A DNA stretch of 64,000 nucleotides from Anaeramoeba flamelloides (taxonomy: Eukaryota > Metamonada > Anaeramoebidae). The notes under the pieces were generated by a model that did not search any database, was not told the origin of the DNA, and worked only from the letters and a program-made list of their open reading frames with translations. Position 1 is the first letter of the stretch; each line of letters opens with the position of its first letter. The DNA lies in assembly GCA_027625915.1 (NCBI GenBank), contig JANTQA010000032.1, forward strand, positions 13,966,001-14,030,000, written 5' to 3'. Shown here one piece after another: positions 31,447 to 42,999 of this stretch. A program made the position numbers and the translations under genes.

Positions 31447-31845
31447 TTATAGAAGACCTATACATAAAAAGAACAAAGAAACCAATAATAAAGCCTAAAA
31501 CAAATCTGGTATTGGTTTCTTAAAGTTATATTATTTAAAAAGAAATTCTAAAAATGAAGGATCAAATTGAAAAATTTATCTCAAAAAATAGAGTAAATTG
31601 TTATTTTTAGACAATTTTTCAAAAAAACTAAAAAATTCAAAAAAATTGACAAAATTTCAGACAAATTGCATTCCTAAATTAAAATTTACTTAAAAGATCG
31701 AGCACTTTACATTCGAAATAGATTTGAACTTGGGTATACAACTGTTCAGTGAATTGAATGTTGCATTGAAATAAGAAGAAAAATAAGCACAGCTTATATT
31801 TTGAAACCGGGATTATAGTCGTTGTGAGCACATTATTTTGTTCAC
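31447..31845 (+). repeat. R3 dispersed repeat, copy 2 (no M1 insertion)
   Basis: Shares ordered blocks with 17932-18540 but lacks the M1 element, so it shows the almost unoccupied insertion site (AAAAAATAGAGTAAATTG near 31586). The coding-like segment is present but its frame is interrupted here. Confidence 0.82.
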
Positions 31846-32214
31846 TCTGGATTGAGTTATATTTAAACATGCTATTCTTCACAATACTACGTTTTTAATT
31901 TTACTTCGGGTACTCATAACCAAAAATAATTTCTTTAGAGTTCGTTAAACTAGATGTTCAAAGAGCTTAAAGGAAGTATTTAAAATAAAACCCTTTTTTT
32001 TTTTTTTCTTGTTCTGATACAACATCGATTTAAAACTCTAATAGCAAATATACACTTAAAGATATTTTGTGGATAAAAACCTTGATATATTGAGAAAGTT
32101 TTAAATTATTAAAAGTGTTTGTTTATATTTTTTTATTATTTTTTCAATTTTTTTTATTTTAATGAAAAAATTTTTCTCAAAAATTCTCAATTTTTTGATA
32201 GTAAACTTAATTAT

Positions 32215-32330
32215 AAGATCCTTCATTTTTAGAATGTATTTTTTCATGATAGAGATTTAGGTTACCAATATGATATTTACTTATTGTTTATTGTTAGCTT
32301 CTTTGATCCTTTGATATGTAGCCTAAAAAG
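32215..32330 (-). repeat. R3 dispersed repeat, partial copy
   Basis: The reverse complement matches the 5' half of R3: GATCCTTCATTTTTAGAAT, then ATATGATATTT-like sequence and CTTTGATCC...GATATGTAG. Confidence 0.65.
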
Positions 32331-33753
32331 AAAAAATAAGGATAAGTTATATTTTTATTAGGATTGTTTCTAAAGTTTGCATGGAGTATTTGAGTAATTA
32401 TACATAAATGAAAAATCTTGGAAAAAATTAAAACAGGAAAATAAGTGAAATATGGTTTTGAAAGAGACCATTTATGTGAGAATGTGGCCAATTGTAAATT
32501 GTTCTGATTCTTGTAAGAATATTCATCAACAACACACCCCATCAGCTAATAGAAATTGATCCTAAAAGGAAAAAATATATATTTTTCCAAAAAGCTGTTT
32601 TTTTTTCAAATGTGACTTTTTTAAAATTTTAATTAGAATAAATCGAAATAATAACAAAAATATCTCATTTTACATAGTTATTGTTAACATTTTCAATAAA
32701 ATAGTAATGGAAATCAAACTAAATAGAAATATATTCAACTTCATGAAGACTTAATGCAATTAAAAATAAACTTATATAAAATGAAATTAACCCCATTTGT
32801 CAAAGGTATATATACAAAATAATACATTTTATATTTTCAGATTAATTGATTTTTTAACATTTTAAATCATCTTTTTATGAAAATCCAGTGGTTCGACTCA
32901 TATAAGTAATTCAATTTTTTTCTTTTCTTTTTTAATTTAATTCTTAATATTCGATAAGTGGTGAAAATAAATAAAAAAATCAAATTTTCATTTTTTTAAT
33001 TTATAAAATTATAATTTTTGTTTGAATTTATTCTTGAATTTGGTCTGGATTTTTTTTAGATTTAAATTCATTAATTCGTGTTTAAACTATGGATTAAATA
33101 ATTATTGTAAAGAAATTTGACAGGTTTCAAAATAGGTATCTTCACTGAAAGATGGTCATGGAAAACCATTTTGTAAATGAAAAGTAAGACCAATAAAAAG
33201 AGAGAGCAACTAGATTAATTGTTTTTTTCTTTTATAAAAAAAGGTTGGGGTGTCATTAAATAACAAAAAATAATATTATATTGCCTTTTTTACATACTTT
33301 TCTTGGATTAATAACCCGTAATTATAAAAAAAAAACACTACACATGTGACCTTAAACCCCATTTTTTTAATATAAATTCTGTACTTTTTTTAGATAAATG
33401 TTGCTATTTGGTCTCTAATACATGAACCAATAAATCAATTCATCTTTTAAGTTACAAGCTATAAAGGAAAATTAAAGTCTAAAAAATTACAAATCGATTC
33501 ACAAATTTATCTACTTGGAAAATAATTGATAAAATAATTTACAAATCAATATGCCTTGAATTAACAATTTCCAGTTACCTAAATTTCATGGATCTTTTTT
33601 ATCATTAAAGTTTAACTCATTATACCAATATAACCAAATAGTGTAATCAAATTCCCAAATATGCCAATAATGGAAATGTAGTTTTAGAATGTTTTTTCAA
33701 GTATGGCATCAATGAAATACGAAGTGAATCTTAAGGGAAATTAATAGAGAATA

Positions 33754-34627
33754 CAGCCAGTTTCGCTTTTAAAATATAAACTTTCAACAAAATAATCGGA
33801 ACAAAAAAATCTCAAATTTAGGTACAAAATATGGAATTTTTTTTACAAATTGCTTTACTAGAATCAAAAAAATATACCTTAAGGGTCAATTCATTACTGT
33901 GAAATTTTTTATTCTGAAATGGAAAAAATCTTTTTAGTAATTTTATTGAGGACCTAACTCCAATCAAAAACCAACCAACCTATAATGTACGATCGATCTC
34001 CAAAAATCAACAACCAAAAATGAGGACATTTTTAGATAAAAGCGCCAAAGAGCGAAACTCAATTTCCAATTAGAATGGTTATGAATTACAATTTTGAAAA
34101 CAACAATGTCAGTTTTGAAGTGTCTCTCTTTGGCGCTTTTTGAGATCTCGGTGACTTTTGTTTTCAATTTTTTCCATTTTTCAAATGAGTTATTTTTATT
34201 GAAAGAATATTACATAATCCTTACTTGGTCAAATTTAGAGCGTTGCAAAATAACCACAAATCAGACTAAATCGAATAAAATTGATTGCGAAATACAAGAA
34301 AGCAATTTGTAAATTATTGAAATTTAACCTTTTGAAAATTTGAAGAAAATGAGAAAATGAGAATTTTTTTTTATTAAATTTTGATTTTTTGAAATTGAGA
34401 ACTCTTTTTCTTGGTTGAATTTTTTGTCAAAGAGATCCAATTGAATTTTTTTTTTGTTATTCGAATTTTTTCAACCGAAAGAAGGGCTATTTCACAATAC
34501 CCTTATTTGTCCCGGGTCACCCCTTGATTATGATGCATCATCTGTAAATGACTAGACCCTTAATTTTAGATTTTTATTGTGACTTAATTTTTGTTGAAAA
34601 TGTGTGCATTAAAAGTGGAACTGACTA
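33754..34627. mobile_element. M1 MITE copy 4, carrying a nested insertion
   Basis: The left end CAGCCAGTTTCGCTTTTAAA follows TA (33752-33753). The right end AAAAGTGGAACTGACTA precedes TA (34628-34629). Total 874 bases, because a 677-base element flanked by TTAA sits in the right arm. Without it this copy would be about 193 bases, matching the family. It is more diverged than copies 1 and 2, so it is older. Confidence 0.85.
33883..34559. mobile_element. TTAA-flanked element nested in M1
   Basis: Begins GGGTCAATTCATTAC and ends GTAAATGACTAGACCC, imperfect inverted repeats of about 18 bases, flanked by TTAA at 33879-33882 and 34560-34563. The other M1 copies have a single TTAA at the matching point (GTGCCTTAATTTGAG), so TTAA is the duplicated target. 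The middle holds a 15-base perfect inverted repeat (34038-34052 with 34126-34140, CTCTTTGGCGCTTTT). Open frames inside are under 75 residues and unrecognised. TTAA targets are used by piggyBac and by some Sola elements. It is a non-autonomous member of one of these; which one is undecided. Confidence 0.82.
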
Positions 34628-35057
34628 TATGATGGTTAAATCTACCCCAAAATATTTCACCAAATAATTTAATTAATAACAAACCAAACAAAAGAAATCT
34701 TAAACACTTTTTGTGATCAGAAATCATAAACTGTGAAAATTAAAAGTAAGAATAAAATAAATAATCAAAAAAAAAAAAAAATATTTACTATTAATAAATA
34801 CACACTCGCCAAAGTATATTTGCTAAAGTGAAATTACAATTGATCCTGTTTTGGTTATATATAAAAAATAATATTTAGACAAAATTAAAAATTAAAAATT
34901 CTTGATTTTTGTAAATTAATTACTAAATGGATTTTTCACAAAAAAAAAGAATTTGAAAGTATTATTAGGGTAAAAATAATAAAATAAATAAATAAATAAT
35001 TTCAACCAGGAAACTTTCAGATTAAACAACGGGGGAAAAGTTCCTGTTGGAAGTATC

Positions 35058-35132
35058 ATTCGATTTTCCCGAATTCAAAAGAATTGGGCAAAATCAAAGA
35101 TTCCCCTCAATTCTTTGAAATTTTGAAAAATT
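35058..35132. repeat. R5 hairpin repeat
   Basis: GAATTCAAAAGAATTGGGC is followed by a near-complement, CAATTCTTTGAAATTTTG, around an AAATCAAAGATT centre. The same hairpin recurs at 42752-42832, 52183-52265, 61655-61735 and 61918-61992. Confidence 0.75.
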
Positions 35133-37369
35133 ATAATAAGGTTTTCTAAGTTTACTATTTATTACTAAACTCTTTTTCTTATATTGTGACTTACCTGAAA
35201 TTATAAATTGATAAAAAAATAATAATTCTTTTATATTCACGAACAATTAATAACTAAATCTGAGTTGTAATCCACTTTTAAGTCGGTCTAAATATAGAAA
35301 TGCCTGTTATATTAAAAATTAAAAAAAAAATAAAACTAAAAACTAAAAAAAAGTCACAGTTTTTGAAATGAGCATTATGGATTTGTTATTACTAATTTTC
35401 ACTGAAAAAAAGTTGAAAAACAAGATTTTTTATGAATAATTAAATTCATTTTCAAAGATATTACATAGTCACAATTTTCATAGTGATTGTTTGTCTTTTT
35501 GAAAATCTTTATTTTTTCCACATGATCTTTTGCAAAAAAAAAAGAAATAAAAAAAAAAAAAAAAAAAAAAGAATAACAAAAATTTGAAAAAGCAAAACTA
35601 AAATTTGCACAAGTAGAAAAAATGATTCTGATCCAAATTTTTTTAAATATTGTTTAAGACTAATACTTGAGTAAATCCCCAAAACAGCTTCCATAAACAT
35701 TATAAAGTGAATTAAAATTTTCGAAAAATAGTTTTATAAATCAATAGATTTTAGAAAAAAAAAATAGAAAACGACAAGAAAATTGCCGTTAGATTTCTAT
35801 GGCTTTCAAAAATTAAAAGAAAAGTTCTTTAATTTTATTTTTATTTGAAAAATAAAAAAAAAAACGACACTCTACATCACTCTACAGTAATTGACGATAC
35901 TTGGAGACACCCATCAAAAATATTCAAAAATAATTTCTATAAAAAAAAATAATATCTATAAACAGTGTTTTTTTATATTTCAGAAATATTCAGTAAAGTC
36001 ATTAAATTTCTGCTATTGTCTCGAAATTAAATATACATAATCATATAAGATATTTAGATGGTGCATCTTCTCTAGTATATTATTTCAAAATAAAGAAAGT
36101 TTACTAATTATTTGAAAATCTTTGTTTCAATTATGAATACAAATAAATCATAATTTTGGGATTTGTGTAAAAAAAAATAAAATATTGTTGAAGATTCAGA
36201 TCATTTTCGAAGGAATTGGCTAGCCTATAAATTTTTTTAAGTCTAGATTCACATAATTAAAAATAATCAAGATATCTAAGATTTTGGTTAATAATAATAT
36301 TGTTAATATAAAAAAAATAATAATAATAACAATGCTGTGCTTATTAGTCCTACTGGATAAAAAACTTATTAGAGATTCTCTAATAAATTTTAATAAATAA
36401 CAACTAGGAATTCGGTTAAACAAGAGGGGTTAACAAACCTTTTTACAAATAATAATATTAATAATAATAATCCATAAAATAATAAAGTAATAAATAATAA
36501 TAACAATAAAAATTAAAAAAAAATAATTTTATAATTTAGGATATAATCACTAATCGTATATTTGTACCTTTTTCAAAGGATATATTGTGTTAAAATGGTA
36601 TTATGGAAATTTCGTTCTTTTTTTTTGGCTTTATTTAAATCATAAAAAAAAAAGGATCTCTAAAATATAAAATTCAAATTTTCAGAAATAAATAAATCCA
36701 CAAGATCAAAATACGTAATCCAAAAAAAAAAATAACACAATCTCTAGATAATAAAATTTCAAGTATCAAAAAAAAATCAACTTCTCGATTTCAATAAATA
36801 TCAAATTTAAAGAAAAAAAATATCTTTTTTTTTTTTATAATTCCAAAGAGATATTTTTCACAAATTGAAATAAAGTGTTATTTTTTTTTGTAAAAAAAAA
36901 ATTTGGGAAAATTAAATCTTTTTTATGGTTTTTTTATACTCCCTAATAGAGTAAACTGTTAGGTTTTTTTAAATATTCTTTGCAACAAAAATAAACCATT
37001 TGAAAAATAAAAAAAACTACAAAAAAATAATCGAGATTTCAAAATCAATCAAATACAACTACTTGAAAATACTTTATTTTTTATATATTTTAATAAGTAA
37101 AAATTCATATATGGAAATAAGTGCTAATCAAATTTGTTTTTTTTTTCTCAGAATAACCTTTTTTATCAATGTTGATTTTTAGAAATTTATTTTACTAATA
37201 TGTTATAGTATATGTACTTAATATAAGGTTATTCTTAAAAATTAATTAATTATTTTTTAACAGAATAAAAAATTATTTTCAGATGTTGACTCTGCCTTTA
37301 AGAAATTTTGTAAAATGTATTGGTGTTTAAAATTTTCCAGGTAAAGAAAGATTTTAACAGTAAAGTTAT

Positions 37370-37870
37370 CATTTGGGAAAAAAAGTAAAATAGGAAAAAA
37401 GTAGTTAAACACAGTTTTGAATTGTAAATCTTTACTGAAAATTCAAAATAAAATCCATTAATAAAAGAAAAAATCAATTATTTAAGACAAAAAAGAAGAT
37501 TAAAAATAATAACAGCTTTTTTGATACTTGATTTAAATTGGTGTTGGTTTATTGATTGCTCAATTATTAAAAATTTGTTCAAAAAAATGACTATTTTTGA
37601 GATCTCCAAACCCACACCAACAATTCCCATAAGAAAGTAGATCCAAATTATGTTTGTGGTTTTGATTGAAAATAATATTATGAATTATTATTTGAAGTTA
37701 ATGTGTTTCTTCTTTTAATTGATTTTGCTTTTTATTTTCAGGTAATGTTCCCAATTAAAAACCATGTTTAACTTTTTTCCCCTAACCGTAAATCAATTTT
37801 ACTTTGTAGTTTCATTCATGTTCCCAATTAAAAACTGTGTTGGACTTTTTCTCCAAATGGGTAATCATTT
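37370..37870. mobile_element. Large foldback element, copy 1
   Basis: The left arm (CATTTGGGAAAAAAAGT, TTAAACACAGTTTTGAATTG) pairs with two successive right-arm copies (GTTCCCAATTAAAAACCATG near 37746 and GTTCCCAATTAAAAACTGTG near 37820). The duplicated right arm is unusual. Related elements lie at 55115-55572 and 56717-57165. Boundaries are approximate. Confidence 0.6.
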
Positions 37871-38340
37871 TATAAAAATGGAAAATTAACCAAAAAATAT
37901 GATTAAATTTTTTTCAATTAATTAACACCCAGAATTACAACATTTAATATAAACAAAGAAACAACAAGAAATAAATTTGAAAACAATTATATTCTATTTT
38001 GTCTGTGTGTGGAAAAAAAGAAGCCTTTTTTTCTAAAATTGAAAAAAATTTATTCGAAAATTTTCAACTTCTTTATTAAAAAAGTTAAAACAAAAACCAC
38101 ATTTGTTTATAATGGAGGTTGGTTGAGCTATAAAAAATTTGAAAAGTAAAAAAATTTTAACGATCTAAAAAAATTCCATGATGTGACTTACCTGATAAAA
38201 AACAAGAAATTGGTTTCAAAAAGTTTAGTCTATTTCTCAATTTTTAAAACAATATTTTCATTTTTTAATCTTTTTTCTTGCTTTTAATTACGGAATAACC
38301 GAACTTAAAAAAGAAATCAAAACTCAAAAAGAAGAATAAA

Positions 38341-41220
38341 ATGTCAAGGGCATTTCAGCCAATCAAATACAACAAGGAATTAACATTAAGAAAAAAACTC
38401 AAAAATAAGCGTTATGAGCAATTGACAAAAAATGAAAACGAAATTATATCGTGGGTTCGAGAAGTCTTTTCTTTCCCAGAGTTGACTGTTGAGGAATTCT
38501 ACGAGAACAATTTTTTGTTTTTGCTTCAGCTGATGAATTTTGTGTGTCCTACAGAGGAGATTGAGTTTGAATTAGTAGACTTTTTGGAAGTGCAAAGAAG
38601 AGAAAATTTAAACGAACTCTATGAAACTTTACGTGATGACGTTGGGTACGATTGCACTGAATTACTTTCGTTATTAAATTTGAAGAAATTTGGCACAGCG
38701 AAGGATGAAAAGAAAAAAACAAAAATTAATAAAAAAATAAAAGAGGTTTTAGTTCCTTGCATCATCAAAATCATGCAAGTCTATAAAAAAAATGGATCCT
38801 TTCCTTGCACCACAAAAACTTCTCGTAAATTTGTTGTCTTGTCTGAAGATCTCGATTTAACAATGAATTTTTCTCAAAAGTTATTAAAAAAGAAAGAAAC
38901 ACAAATAGGCAAGAATAGAAAATCCATTGTTGTCTTTATTAAAAACGAAATGTTCAAAGAAATTAAAAACAAAAAAAAAATTACTTTAGAAAAAAGCCAA
39001 AGTGAAAGTGGAAGTGGAAGTGGAAGTGGAAGTGGAAGTAGGAGTGGAAGTGGAAGTGGAAGTGAAAGTAAAAGTAAAAGTGGAAGTGAAAAAGAAACAA
39101 AAACCAATAGAGAAAGTGGGAATGAAAGTGATGATCCCTTTGATGAAACACAAAACGGAAAATACCAAATACTTGACAACAAGCCTGAATCAACTGAAAG
39201 AAGTCACAAAAGTATTGGTTATTCAATTGAAAGTGAAAAACACAACGTGAACGATCAAGATAAAAAAAATGAAGAAGTTAATCAAGACGAGGACAAAGAT
39301 AAAGATGAAGATAAAGATAAAGACAAAGATGAATACGAAGACGAAGATGAAGATGAAGGTGAAAATGGAAATGAATCAGATTTTGATATTACCACTGAAA
39401 TTGAGATTCAAAGTGAAGTAGAGAGCGACATTGAATTTACTAAAGAAGAACAAAATATTATTGACATGATTGAAAAGCTAAAATCCGAACGGGAAGAAAA
39501 AGAGAACAAATTGAATCATTTAGCAAAAAATGAAAAAATATTACAAAAACAAATCCAACAGGCAGAAAAAGGAAAGCCAATCACCCCAATTTTCAAAAGC
39601 CCCGAAAAAGAAAATGTTCCAAAAACAATAAAGCATAAGAAAAACGAGAAAGACAGTAAAGAAAAAGAATCACATGGATCAAGTAACAACGAAAGTTATA
39701 AAGAAATTGTAAGTGGCAGCGAAAGTGAAAGTGAAAGTGAAATTGAAAGTGAAAGTGAAAATTTCCCAAAAATTGAAACAGAAAAAAAAGCAAAAACAGT
39801 CTTTTTTGAAACATTAATTGAAGCAAATTCAGAAAGGATATTCCCACCACCAAAAATCCAAGATATAAATCTTAAAAAAAAAATTGTTAAAATCCCAACC
39901 AAACTTATGAGGCAAGAAAGTAATAACAAACAACTCGAATCGTATTTCTTTACAAATATTATTAACACAGGCGGGAAATTAACCCCAAATAAATTGATTG
40001 AAAAAAAAATAAAAGATTTTGAAAAAAACAATGCCAAAGGAAAAGGAAAAGGAAAAGGAAAAGGAAAAGGAAAAGGAAAGGGAAATGGGAAATCGCAAGT
40101 ACCTAAAGTGGTGGAAAAATTATTAAGAAGGCACAAACGTGCATTTAGTGATAGTATTAAATGGCAAAGAGTTGGTGAGTGTTTCCATGAAGTTTATATT
40201 GACCCGACTGGCAATGATTTATTTAGATTTGGGAAAATTTTCATTAAAAAAAAAAATATTGAAATTTCGATCAATGATGTTGGTGTTGTTTTGAAAAGTG
40301 AATGGAAGGATACTTTAACATTGTTAATTGATAACAATAAATCGAGAAGATTTACTTTAATAAACAAACTGAATTGGAATAGAATAATCGTTCAATGCTC
40401 TTCGCCACAGCAAAGAAGAATGCTAATTTATAAACTATATTCAATACTTGAATCACCAAAAAAGTTCTTTTCCCAAATACAAACAAGCACCACAGGGAGA
40501 AATCAAAACAAAAACAAAAACAAAAACAAAAAGAAAAGCAAAAGGGAAAAGATTAATAAGAGGAATCATCAGAATGATCGTAAGAGTCTTGACAAGAGTA
40601 ACAGTGACGATAACAGTGGCGATAACAGTAACCACAACCGTAACAGTAACAGTAACCGTAACAGCAGCAGATCCAATCGATCCAAAAAATCAAAAAATGA
40701 AAAAAAAACGAATTTAAAAAAAAAATTGAAAATCGAGCCGAAAGAAAAAAGCTTAGAAAAACTCAAGATTTTACCACCTTATATCAAGCCTTGGAAACAC
40801 GAAATGGAAAACTTTGTTTTTTCCGAAACCTTATTACAGGGGGCGCTCGAAGGGCAAAAAAACGCCACCCAAATGATCGATCAGTACTGGAAAAAGGGAT
40901 CAATGCTATTTTTTTGTCACATTTATGTTCCAAATGAATTACCCTTTATGCCTGGTACATTTGGTATCTCCCGCGACAAATTCATGTTTAGATTTAAAGT
41001 TGAAAAATTTAAAACATTTTCTTTCCAAAGAAACAAAAGAATAATCCAAGATGCCAAACAAAAAAGAGCCTTCCATATTGGAATCGATAGAAATAATAAA
41101 TTTGTTACCCAATACACCCTTGTTGCAGAATCCGAATTCATGGCTAAATTTATTCTACACTCAGTTTCCCGTTTTTACAAATTATATTTACAATTTGATT
41201 ATCGTGACACTTTCCTTTAA
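38341..41220 (+). CDS. Large protein: CH-like N-terminus, charged linkers, two PH-like domains
   Basis: A single open frame of 959 residues from ATG 38341. Residues about 28-160 resemble a divergent calponin-homology domain: ENEIISWVREVF, FLFLLQLMNFVCP, then helices to about 155. Linkers follow: SGSG repeat (221-253), Asp/Glu/Lys tract (310-345), a probable coiled coil (369-412), an ESES tract (457-474) and GKGKGK (565-584). Two PH-like units are at about 610-707 (FHEVYIDPTGND, GKIFIKKKNIEISI, a closing helix) and 853-955 (CHIYVPNE, GTFGISRDKFMFRF, a closing helix). A Lys/Asn/Ser tract separates them. Architecture and SG-repeat resemble the gene at 20909-24499, so the two probably belong to one family of scaffold proteins. 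CH domains typically bind actin or microtubules; here that is only suggestion. Function is unknown. Confidence 0.88.
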   Translation: MSRAFQPIKYNKELTLRKKLKNKRYEQLTKNENEIISWVREVFSFPELTVEEFYENNFLFLLQLMNFVCPTEEIEFELVDFLEVQRRENLNELYETLRDDVGYDCTELLSLLNLKKFGTAKDEKKKTKINKKIKEVLVPCIIKIMQVYKKNGSFPCTTKTSRKFVVLSEDLDLTMNFSQKLLKKKETQIGKNRKSIVVFIKNEMFKEIKNKKKITLEKSQSESGSGSGSGSGSRSGSGSGSESKSKSGSEKETKTNRESGNESDDPFDETQNGKYQILDNKPESTERSHKSIGYSIESEKHNVNDQDKKNEEVNQDEDKDKDEDKDKDKDEYEDEDEDEGENGNESDFDITTEIEIQSEVESDIEFTKEEQNIIDMIEKLKSEREEKENKLNHLAKNEKILQKQIQQAEKGKPITPIFKSPEKENVPKTIKHKKNEKDSKEKESHGSSNNESYKEIVSGSESESESEIESESENFPKIETEKKAKTVFFETLIEANSERIFPPPKIQDINLKKKIVKIPTKLMRQESNNKQLESYFFTNIINTGGKLTPNKLIEKKIKDFEKNNAKGKGKGKGKGKGKGKGNGKSQVPKVVEKLLRRHKRAFSDSIKWQRVGECFHEVYIDPTGNDLFRFGKIFIKKKNIEISINDVGVVLKSEWKDTLTLLIDNNKSRRFTLINKLNWNRIIVQCSSPQQRRMLIYKLYSILESPKKFFSQIQTSTTGRNQNKNKNKNKKKSKREKINKRNHQNDRKSLDKSNSDDNSGDNSNHNRNSNSNRNSSRSNRSKKSKNEKKTNLKKKLKIEPKEKSLEKLKILPPYIKPWKHEMENFVFSETLLQGALEGQKNATQMIDQYWKKGSMLFFCHIYVPNELPFMPGTFGISRDKFMFRFKVEKFKTFSFQRNKRIIQDAKQKRAFHIGIDRNNKFVTQYTLVAESEFMAKFILHSVSRFYKLYLQFDYRDTFL

Positions 41221-41789
41221 GTTGAAACATTTCATTATTCAAACACCTCTCTTTCTTCATTTTTTTTCTTTTTTTCCTTTTTTTCTTTTTTTCTTGCTTT
41301 TTTTTCCTTCTTTCGTTCATTTGATCATTTTTTTTTTTTCATATATTTTAATCATACTATTATAACAATATATTTTGAAATATTTTATTAAATGATAATA
41401 TTTTATATTATCGTTTGGTTCATTATACGAATTCATATACTTTAATTTTTTCCCCTTAGATCGTTATTATTTTATAAATTAATATTTTTAGTTTTGGTTT
41501 ATTTTTTGTATTTTTTTTTCACATTTTTGAGAATATTTAAAATCTAAATGATCGTTATATTTGGTTGATTATTTGATATTTTAGGATTTTTTTTACAAGT
41601 GCCTAATAGTATTCTCATTTGTAGTGTTTTGTAATAAAAGATTTTTTGGGTTTATTTTGATAAAATTTCTTCTTTTTTTAAAAAAATAATAAACTCTTTT
41701 TCAGTCAAAAAGTCTCACAGTTTTATTGAAGAAATAGAACATATTGTATGAGATTAATTCATTATTCTTCTCAAACTAAAATTTCAATT

Positions 41790-42260
41790 TTTTGATCAGA
41801 ATCATTTTTTATCATTTTGTAAAATTATTTTTTTGTATATTATGCTTTTTGTTTTTTTTTCTTAGATTCTTTTTTTTTTAAAAAATTTGATTTGAAAAAA
41901 CAAAGATTTCAAACTTCAAATTAACATTAAGAAAATTTATGTTTTGTATGTCTTTTTATAATTCATAGATTTACAAGTAAAAAATCTCATTGTCAACAAT
42001 TTTAATTTCCAAAAGAAATTGGGAATTTTGCATGAGACATTCTAATGAAAAAAACCAAAAAATTTTTTAACATTTTTTTGTTTTTGAAATTTCAGAGTTG
42101 TTCGGGGTTTCCTTTTAGGATTATCAACTCTAATACGAAGTTTATTATTTCTGGTGTTTCTAAACAATCTAAGTTTGGTTGATTCTTTAAAACAAAGTAC
42201 CCTTTTAATTCTTGAGTGGACCCCTTTGAGTGAAACGGAGTTTATAAATTGGGGCACCTA
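41790..42260 (+). repeat. R1 repeat, partial copy a
   Basis: Shares TTTTTGATCAGAATCATTTTT-like sequence at its left edge with 44285 and 51245. It is similar throughout to 43000-43490 (CAAATTAACATT, TTTTTAACATTTTTTT, AGAAGTTTATTATTTCT, TTTCTAAACAATC). Its minus strand has a 71-residue open frame partly conserved in the second copy. Confidence 0.7.
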
Positions 42261-42474
42261 GTACCCCACGCTAAGAGCCATGTCTAGGTTTTTTTTAATT
42301 CGAAAGAATTGAGAAAAATCAAAGATTTTACTCCATCCTTTTAATTGAAAAAAAAAAAAACTAACAACAGTGGAATACACATTATTAATCAAGGGATTGT
42401 GCAGTTTTTATATATAATTGATAATCTTTCTATCGAATTTTTGCTCCTCCTGTGTATTCCGGGGACCTTTCGTC

Positions 42475-42670
42475 AAGTGCTATCAAGTACCTAGGTTTTC
42501 TTGAGGTTTTCTATTTTATTTCGAAAAACAATAGATTTTCGAAATAAAAGAGAAAACCTCAAAAAAACCTAGAACACTTCACAAATAAATAGAAAATTCA
42601 AAAAGTAAAAAAAACCTCACGGAAATCTATTGATTTTCTAAATAATCAGAAAATTCAAGATAACCTAACG
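42475..42670. repeat. R5 foldback unit (AAGTGCCTAGG type)
   Basis: CAAGTACCTAGGTTTTCTTG pairs with a downstream CCTCAAAAAAACCTAGAACACTT-type arm. An inner arm, TTTCGAAAAACAATAGATTT, also folds back. Related sequence occurs at 19550-19690, 45196, 54136 and 61455-61645. Confidence 0.7.
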
Positions 42671-42751
42671 GTGTTTTTTTTTTGTATTTGGTAGTTAAAA
42701 AGTAAATTTCAAAAATTTTCTTTAAATTTCTCAAATTAAAAAAAAAGCTAA

Positions 42752-42832
42752 TGGGGGTTTTCCAGAATTAAAAAGAATTTACCAAAATCAAGGATTTTAA
42801 TCAATTCTTCCAAATCCTGGAAAACCTAAAGA
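42752..42832. repeat. R5 hairpin repeat
   Basis: TTTTCCAGAATTAAAAAGAA and its near-complement (TTCTTCCAAATCCTGGAAAA) surround AAAATCAAGGATTTT; the full element folds into a stem of roughly 30 bases. Confidence 0.85.
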
Positions 42833-42999
42833 CAGTGGATAGTTTCTATTTGGTCATGAAAATGATAATATCATTTAATATATATATATATATATATATA
42901 TATTAATTATTTTTCATCTTCTCTTTTTTTCATTTGATGCATTTTCTTTAATTGCTCCTTTCACTAAATAAATAAATAAATAAATAAATTTGAAATTTT

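Larger units (their letters stand above)
30810..33753. other. Intergenic DNA upstream of the RCC1-BTB gene
   Basis: The first few hundred bases should hold the promoter of the minus-strand gene. R3 copies lie at 31447-31845 (plus) and 32215-32330 (minus, partial). The open frame at 32294-32542 on the minus strand is unrecognised and partly overlaps repeat sequence. No gene was found. Confidence 0.55.
34630..38340. other. Intergenic DNA before the CH/PH-like gene
   Basis: It contains a hairpin repeat (35058-35132), several A- and T-runs, AAT-rich simple sequence near 36290-36510 and a foldback element (about 37370-37870). No gene was found. The last stretch, ending AAAGAAGAATAAA before ATG 38341, is the likely 5' leader of the next gene. 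Confidence 0.55.

Noticed and set aside
33964-34312. Frames inside the TTAA element as a possible transposase
   Set aside because: Short, overlapping on both strands, and without any recognisable catalytic motif.
38874-40766. Minus-strand frames over the CH/PH-like gene
   Set aside because: Antisense shadows of SG, ESES, GK and SN repeats.
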